From Tetracentron sinense (lineage: Eukaryota; Streptophyta; Magnoliopsida; Trochodendrales; Trochodendraceae), in the NCBI GenBank assembly GCA_015143295.1, contig CM026567.1, positions 14,030,416 through 14,094,415 of the forward strand: a stretch of DNA of 64,000 bases, written 5' to 3'. The notes below the pieces were generated by a model that worked only from the letters and a program-made list of their open reading frames with translations, was not told the DNA's origin and did no database searches. Shown here one piece after another: positions 58,036 to 64,000 of the stretch; within the stretch, counting starts at the first letter, position 1, and each line of letters starts with the position of its first letter. The translations under genes and the position numbers were made by a program.

Positions 58036-59520
58036 AAGTCCACTAGTTTCGAGAAAGACTCTTCAATAAGAGACATCCAACCCTACTGTAATGAGAGTTC
58101 CAGCTCGAAGACATCTTAAAAATCTACAAAGACTATAAAAATACCAAAATTCTTAGGGTCATGTGTCGCGAGGGGGTAATCTCCTAGTTTAACTGGTAAT
58201 TTTTGTTTAATTTTAATTTCCCAACTAGTTTGCAGTTAAGTGGTTCACGTACTATCGCCACAAAAGAGATCTAAGATTGGATAACCCAATTAAACATGTG
58301 ACATGGTCCCTCCAACAGATACCTTAATCCCTGTTTTTATATGAGTTTTATTGCTTTTTTTTTATAAGCATATAAAATAACAATATTGATAAATGGAAAG
58401 ATATAGTGCAAGAATTTAGCATGTTTAAAAAGAAAAAGTATTGCTAATACCCAAGGGCATAAGAAACCTTGTGAAATTTTAACTCCTAGGTTAAGAATGA
58501 AGGAGGTCATAGCATTTTGCGTCAGCGGGTGTTTTTGTTAATTCTTCCCTCTTTGAATATAGTTGCGGGAGTTCGCGATCAAAAAATTTGCACCCATAGG
58601 TACATTAGTTTGTTCTTCTTAAGAACAACCTCCGACATCCCATATGTATTTCTTGACCACTTTCCAAGAAACGACCCAGCAAAGTGTTTAAGTTGTGCAC
58701 CATTGTAACAGAAGCAGTGTAGATATTTGCACCAAGCTTTGGAAAGGTCAGTCCTATTGATCGATCAATTCGTCATCTAAAAAATATCACTTTGGACTTG
58801 TGGTTTATGGGATCATATTTTTTCTCAAACTTAACACAATGAAGGAGTAGGCAAATAAAAACAAAATAAGATGGACGATATAAAAATGTAACCATCTGTT
58901 AAGTTCGTAACAAAAAACTGTAAGTTATATGATGACAAGCATACAGTTGCTGGTGCCTTAGGCACACAAAACACACGAGGGTAACCAGCAAAAAAGCAGC
59001 AATAAGAACAACTAAATAAGCTGAAACGTAATGGTAAATCGCAATAGGTCTTTCCAGCTGAAAGCTGCACACGAATACTTATTCATAGGATCGTGCATGG
59101 AGTCCAATGATAATTGAGTGTTGTTGATTAGTACTTCCTTGAAGGCCACTAGATGTACAACAGCCCCCTACAAGACAAAGTGTCAACTGTTGAATCCATT
59201 GCGCAGAAATAGGTACATCAGGAAAGAGATGCTATAAATCTAGCCAGCTAAGCACGAAAAATCAGGATTTTGAATCTTGATTGTTTCTCGTCAAAGAATT
59301 GCGGAAAGAGACTGAAAAATCGGTCACGCCTGAGGAAAAGCTTGCAAAAAAACAGTATGATCGAAAGATGCCCTGTAAATTCGATGAGCACGCTCAGAAC
59401 GCGCGGTAGGAACCGAATTCGCCTATTAAACTTGGCTAAGATCTAATTATATACAAGAACTCAAGAGATATTAGTAAATAGGGAAAGTTAAAAGAAGCAT
59501 AACTGGGAAACGTAGAATCT
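58036..59520. other. No gene recognised
   Basis: AT-rich sequence without a convincing frame, exon or repeat. Confidence 0.35.
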
Positions 59521-59840
59521 TGAAATAAAACCACCCATGATCCTAAGGACATCCTCCAATCAGTCATAGCGTTGATGCACACATGTAATTATAATGCTAT
59601 TTCTAATCTCTATATTTAGAGTTCGATTTTTTCACCTAAAGCTGGAAATCCCTTGGGCTTGAACCCTATGCAATGTTTCTAGGAATCCCCTATCCCACGT
59701 CTAGAGAGCCATGAATCTCATACATAAAGATAAAGGCACTTGCGCCGCTGTAACAGCGATCGAATAAAACTTTCCTTCCACCAAAATTAACTCCACAAAG
59801 GCCCACAATATATCAAACAAAACAAGAAAATTTTAATATA
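59521..59840 (+). repeat. Second copy of 55465-55790, adjacent to the N gap
   Basis: TGAAATAAAAC ... AGGACATCCTCC ... CGCTGTAACAGCGATCGAAT, about 320 bases, repeats 55465-55790 with many small indels. Probably LTR sequence of the following gypsy element. Confidence 0.6.
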
Positions 59841-59940
59841 NNNNNNNNNNNNNNNNNNNNNNNNNNNNNNNNNNNNNNNNNNNNNNNNNNNNNNNNNNNN
59901 NNNNNNNNNNNNNNNNNNNNNNNNNNNNNNNNNNNNNNNN
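59841..59940. other. Assembly gap (100 N)
   Basis: Exactly 100 N's, the usual placeholder for a gap of unknown length. Most of the gypsy 5' LTR is probably lost in it. Confidence 0.98.
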
Positions 59941-59965
59941 TCCGCGACAGAAGTGTTATCAGAGC
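59941..59965 (+). other. LTR end and tRNA-Met-type primer-binding site of the gypsy element
   Basis: The LTR ends TCCGCGACA at 59949. Four bases later TGTTATCAGAGC (59954-59965) matches the common plant PBS TGGTATCAGAGC (initiator Met tRNA) with one change. Confidence 0.75.
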
Positions 59966-60298
59966 TTGGCTTTAGGTCTCTAGGGTCACTTAGAATCTTA
60001 TACCACGGCTTGACAAGAGCATTGTTGGAACCAAGTTTGAAGAAATTAAGTCGGAAGAGAGTCTTGATCCGTGTAAACAAAACCTTATTCTTAGTCGAAC
60101 ATGGTGCTTAACCAATTACGGTCTTAAGTAAGCTAGAACACAACAGTAATAAGTAACTGTATGAATACTACGCTGATACGATGTGATGTGTATTATATTA
60201 TCTAACTAATACAAATTGAATTATTGTGAAATGACATTGAAATAAACTGTGGTTTCAAGTTAGACTCATGTGGTGCTATTGTTCTCAGGACTTTAGTC

Positions 60299-61540
60299 AT
60301 GAGACGGAACACACGGGGTCGTGGACCACATACCAGAGCTTCCTCTTCTTCACGGGATGAGGATGAGCAGCCGGACCTCTCTCAGGTCTTAGGCTCTATT
60401 GCTGAGACACTCGCCATACTGGCGGCTCGACAAGCTATACCATCATCGGCGGCACCTACTCCACCGCCCGCAGCTCTAGTACATCGTACCGCTGGAGTTG
60501 AGGCATTCAGGAGATTGAGGCCTCCACCCTTCCATGGGAGTGTGGACCCTCTTGCTGCGGAGGCATGGATCCTCCAGATGGAGAAGATCTTTACGGTCCT
60601 CTCACCTACAGAGGAGGAGAGAGTAGCATGGGCAGCTTTCATGCTAGAGGGTGAAGCCCACCATTGGTGGTTGTCCGCATTGAGGACGAGAGACTCGACC
60701 ATGCAGGGTCTGCCTTGGACTTGGGAGGAGTTCAAAGATACTTTTTACAAGAAGTATTTTCCGATTGGAGTACGGGAAAGGAAAGAGAGGGAATTCATCA
60801 ACCTTGAGCAAGGTTCGATGTCTGTGACCGCTTATGAGGCCAAGTTCTCGGAGCTATCACGCTTCGCGACTCACATGGTTGCCACCGAGTCAATGAAAGC
60901 AAGAAGGTTTGAGCAAGGGCTCAAGGATGTTATCATGGAGAAGGTTTCAATCTTCAGACATGCTACCTACTCTGAGGTAGTAGACAAGGCCTTATTGGTC
61001 GAGGCCAATTCAAAGACAGTGTCCAAGAAGAGGGAGTTGGCGAGAGGCCAAGCTAGTAGTTCAGCACCTCTAGAGAGGCGGACTCGTACCGGTCCTTATC
61101 AGTATGCGTGGCCAGCACCACCGATGAGGCCATCTTATGCGCCTCCAGCTCCCCGGCAGTATGTGCCTCAGGCGCCGAGACCTCAGGCTCTTCCAGCCCC
61201 ACGGCCTGTTGCACCTCAGACGATGAGGTATGCTCCACCTCCGGCCCCTCCGACACACGAGGTCTGCACTTCATGCGGCAAAGGCATCCGGCAGGAGATT
61301 GTCGAAGAGCATCTGGTGGATGTTATCATTGCGGTCGCCAGGGCCACATGATCAGGGATTGCCCTAGCCGGCATTTACCAGGCCAGTCTCAGGGTAGTAG
61401 GCCCCCAGCACGCCCAGCAGGATCATACCAGGCGTCATCTCAGACTACCCGATCTACACCACAGTCTCGCCAGGCGAACCAGGGGCGAGTTTTTGCCTTG
61501 ACAGAGGGTGATGCACTTGCATCTGACGATGTGGTGCAAG
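60299..61540 (+). pseudogene. gag: Gag of a Tekay/Del-like Ty3/gypsy element (one frameshift)
   Basis: ATG at 60299. The first frame covers an Arg/Ser-rich N-terminus and the Retrotrans_gag domain (AEAWILQMEKIFTVL, GEAHHWW, FKDTFYKKYFP, SMSVTAYEAKFSELSRFA, ARRFEQGL). A Pro/Ala-rich linker leads to CTSCGK, where the frame is lost at an AAA run (about 61279-61281; one A fewer than expected). The next frame carries HPAGDC and the zinc knuckle CYHCGRQGHMIRDC, then FALTEGDALASDDVVQ up to the intron-like segment. A leader of about 330 bases separates it from the PBS. Confidence 0.88.
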
Positions 61541-61684
61541 GTACGCGTTTGGAGTTATTTTCTTTATTCGTGATGGTTATGTTATGTTTTATTCCATGTG
61601 TACGTACTTGGTATGCTATATATGTATATACCTATTTGTATACACTGTTGATGCTTGAATTGACGTAACTAGCTAAAATTTCAG
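61541..61684 (+). other. Putative 144-base intron at the gag-protease junction
   Basis: Starts GTACGC after CAAG and ends AAAATTTCAG. It is T/A-rich, contains a stop in frame and has no similarity to Gag or protease. Removal joins DDVVQ-G to ALLVNECLARVLIDTG in frame (phase 1), restoring continuous gypsy protein sequence. Confidence 0.65.
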
Positions 61685-62123
61685 GAGCCCTACTAGTCAA
61701 TGAGTGTTTGGCTCGAGTGTTGATTGATACCGGGTCTACTCATTTATTTGTCTCGCCGAGTTTTTCAGAAGGCTTTTCTGTAGAGCCAAGTCAGCTAGAA
61801 CTGGAGTTAGCCATTTCGACTCCTCTCGGCAAAACAGTATTGGCAGATAAAGTGTATGGAGATAGTGTGGTCCAAGTTGGGAGCCACGAGTTGGCGGTTG
61901 ATCTCATCATCCTTGGATTCCAAGACTTTGATGTTATATTGGGAATGGATTGGTTAGCAGCACATCATGGGCATGTAGCTTGCTTTGAGAAAATGGTACT
62001 CTTCAAGCCGGTAGAAGGAAAACTATTTCACTTTCGAGGGTTGAGAAGTAGAGACATTGCCCGCTTTGCGGCGTTGAGCTTAGCTAACCCCGAGGCAAAG
62101 GACTCATCGACTATTCCGGTGTG
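61685..62123 (+). pseudogene. pol: Aspartic protease region of the gypsy element
   Basis: Encodes ALLVNECLARVLIDTGSTHLFV with the catalytic DTG, then VILGMDWLAAHHGHVAC. Protease would cleave the Gag-Pol polyprotein. The frame ends at TGA (62122-62124) because one G is missing from a GTGGTGAG-type sequence; the RT lead-in resumes in another frame. Confidence 0.88.
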
Positions 62124-63558
62124 AGTGAGTTCCTGGATATATTTCCAGAGGAGTTGCCAGGATTGCCTCCAGACAGGGAGATTGAGTTTGCGATCGAGCT
62201 TGCACCAGGCACAGCCCCTGTTTTCAGAGCTCCATATAGAATGGCCCCTATTGAACTCAAGGAGGTTAAAGACTCAGTTGGAGGAATTACAAGGCCTTGG
62301 TTTCATTCGACCAAGTGTCTCACCGTGGGGTGCCCCGGTGTTGTTTGTTAAGAAGAAAGATGGCTCGATGCGGATGTGTGTCGATTACAGGCAATTGAAC
62401 AAAGTCACTATAAAGAATAGGTATCCCTTGCCTAGGATTGACGACTTGTTCGATCAGTTGAAGGGAGCGAGATTTTTCTCAAAGATAGACCTTCGATCGG
62501 TTATCACCAGTTGAAGATTAAGGCGGAAGATGTTCCCAAAACTACATTCAGGACTCGGTATGGACACTACGAGTTCTTGGTAATGCCTTTTGGACTCACG
62601 AACGCGCCGGCAGCCTTTATGGATTTGATGAACCGGGTGTTCCGGCCACACCTTGATAGGTGCGTGATTGTATTTGTGGATGACATCTTGGTCTATTCCC
62701 AGACAAGGGAAGATCACACACGCAACCTATGCCTTGCTTTGGAAATGCTAAGAGAACACAAGCTATACGCCAAACTTAGCAAGTGTGAGTTTTGGTTGGA
62801 AGAGGTGGCATTCCTAGGCCACGTGGTTTCTGCAGAAGGTATCTCGGTGGATCCGAAGAAGATCGAAGCAGTTATGAGTTGGGCGAGGCCCAAGAGTGTT
62901 ACTGAGATACGTAGTTTTCTTGGATTGGCAGGCTACTACAGGAGATTCGTAGAGGGTTTCTCTAGCTTTGCAGCACCACTCACTTACCTGACAAGGAAGA
63001 ACGCCAAGTTTGTATGGAGTGATAAGTGCGAGATCAGTTTCACGGAACTGAAGAAGAGGCTTACTACAGCCCCTGTCCTTACTGTGCCATCTGGACCTTA
63101 TGGGTATGAGGTGTATAGTGATGCCTCACACGTTGGACTTGGGTGTGTACTCATGCAGCATAAGAAAGTCATTGCCTATGCATCAAGACAATTGAAGGAG
63201 CATGAGAAGAATTATCCCACGCACGACTTGGAGCTTGCGGCGGTCGTGTTTGCACTTAAGATTTGGCGTCATTACCTTTATGGGGTGGAGTTCTATGTGT
63301 TCACTGATCACAAGAGTCTCAAGTATCTCTTTTCCCAAAATGAGCTAAATCTAAGGCAACGGCGTTGGATGAAATTTCTGAAGGACTATGATTGTACCAT
63401 TCAATACCACCCGGGCAAAGCAAATGTAGTGGCTGATGCTTTGAGTAGAAAACCTCAAGGGTTGTTAGCACACATGTTAGTTCAAGAATTGAAGCTACTA
63501 GAAGATTTGGCAAATCTGGACATCAGTGTGAATAACTCTGTCCGTGGTTCCTATCTTG
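62121..63558 (+). pseudogene. pol: Reverse transcriptase and RNase H of the gypsy element (frameshifted)
   Basis: RT lead-in [20 protein letters not shown], then a one-base insertion near 62261 shifts to [20 protein letters not shown] and the RT core ([34 protein letters not shown]). A one-base loss near 62498 shifts again to the frame with [15 protein letters not shown] and the catalytic FVDD (62673-62684). RNase H follows with [31 protein letters not shown] and [10 protein letters not shown], ending [16 protein letters not shown]. Another shift comes near 63558. Confidence 0.9.
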
Positions 63559-64000
63559 GCAAATGTTACGGTTCGGTCGTACATTATAGATTTGATCCAA
63601 GAATATCAAGACATGGATGCGGAATTGTTGGCTTATCGGGACAAAGAAGTTGCTAAGGGTAGTGAGGACTTCTCTCTCACTAGTCGGGGTGCTATCACAT
63701 TCAAAGGAAGGTTGTGTGTTCCGGCCAACGCAGATCTTCGACGAGAGATCATGGGTGAGGCACATCGTTCGAAGTACACAGTGCATCCAGGGGGCACAAA
63801 GATGTACCGGAACCTCAAGAGTCACTTTTGGTGGTGGAATATGAAGAGGGAGGTTGCGGAATATGTAGCACGATGCTTGGTGTGTCAACAGGTAAAAGCA
63901 GAACACATGCGGCCCGCTGGTCTATTGCATTCTCTTCCTATTCCCGAGTGGAAATGGGAGAACATATCCATGGATTTCATAGTTGGCTTGCCAAAGACGG
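63559..64000 (+). pseudogene. pol: Integrase N-terminal region of the gypsy element (cut by window end)
   Basis: After the frameshift near 63558 the frame is open to the window end (147 codons). It has the zinc-binding HHCC region of retroviral-type integrase (HRSKYTVHPGGTKMYRNL, then YVARCLVCQQVKAEH) and the entry to the catalytic core (WKWENISMDFIVGLPKT), the last including the first catalytic Asp. The rest of integrase, any chromodomain and the 3' LTR lie beyond. Confidence 0.88.

Overview
The window is repeat-dominated nuclear DNA from a flowering plant, probably a eudicot (inference). It carries plant LTR retrotransposons, L1-type LINEs with plant zf-RVT and RNase H ends, a BED/DUF659/hATC hAT transposon, and spliced fragments of two plant gene families (SQD2 and a UBE2O-type ubiquitin-conjugating enzyme). 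I see no intact host gene. There is one 100-base N gap at 59841-59940.

Layout. Positions 1-64 and 10815-11748 are one chromovirus-type LTR, split by a complete gag-only LTR retrotransposon (element 1, 65-10814, minus strand, TSD TTCTC). At 11749-15388 lies a plus-strand LINE (LINE A) broken by a solo LTR (12325-14732, TSD ATAAG). LINE A abuts an inverted relative, LINE B (15389-19318, minus). A second complete gag-only LTR element (element 2, 19526-29238, minus, TSD AGGGA) follows. At 29244-34195 are four exons of an SQD2-like pseudogene, a SINE-like insertion and an unidentified terminal exon, then LINE D (34196-34722, minus) and LINE C (35832-38509, plus). From 39803 to 58035 is a duplicated, eroded locus: a UBE2O/UBC23-24-like pseudogene on the minus strand, broken by a solo LTR (48397-51070, TSD GTGCC), plus two copies of its flank, one of which received a complete hAT element (40321-44773, TSD CTCAAGTT). 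The right end (54974-64000) holds chromovirus LTR pieces and the gag-pol region of a plus-strand Tekay/Del-like Ty3/gypsy element that runs off the window.

The most interesting material is in elements 1 and 2. They are different families (unlike LTR sequences, diverged gag), neither has protease, RT, RNase H or integrase, and both carry conserved non-coding blocks where pol would be expected. Shared features are a hairpin whose inner stem changes sequence but keeps pairing, a CTTTGTCG/CGACAAAG inverted repeat that includes the polypurine tract, the same type of PBS, and GC-rich palindromes just upstream of the LTR TATA box. They look like trans-mobilised parasites that supply their own Gag. 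A second notable feature is a frame-preserving 144-base GT-AG intron-like segment between gag and protease of the gypsy element at 61541-61684.

All boundaries, TSDs and exon junctions were read by eye from the sequence. Family assignments rest on recognised protein motifs, not on any database search.
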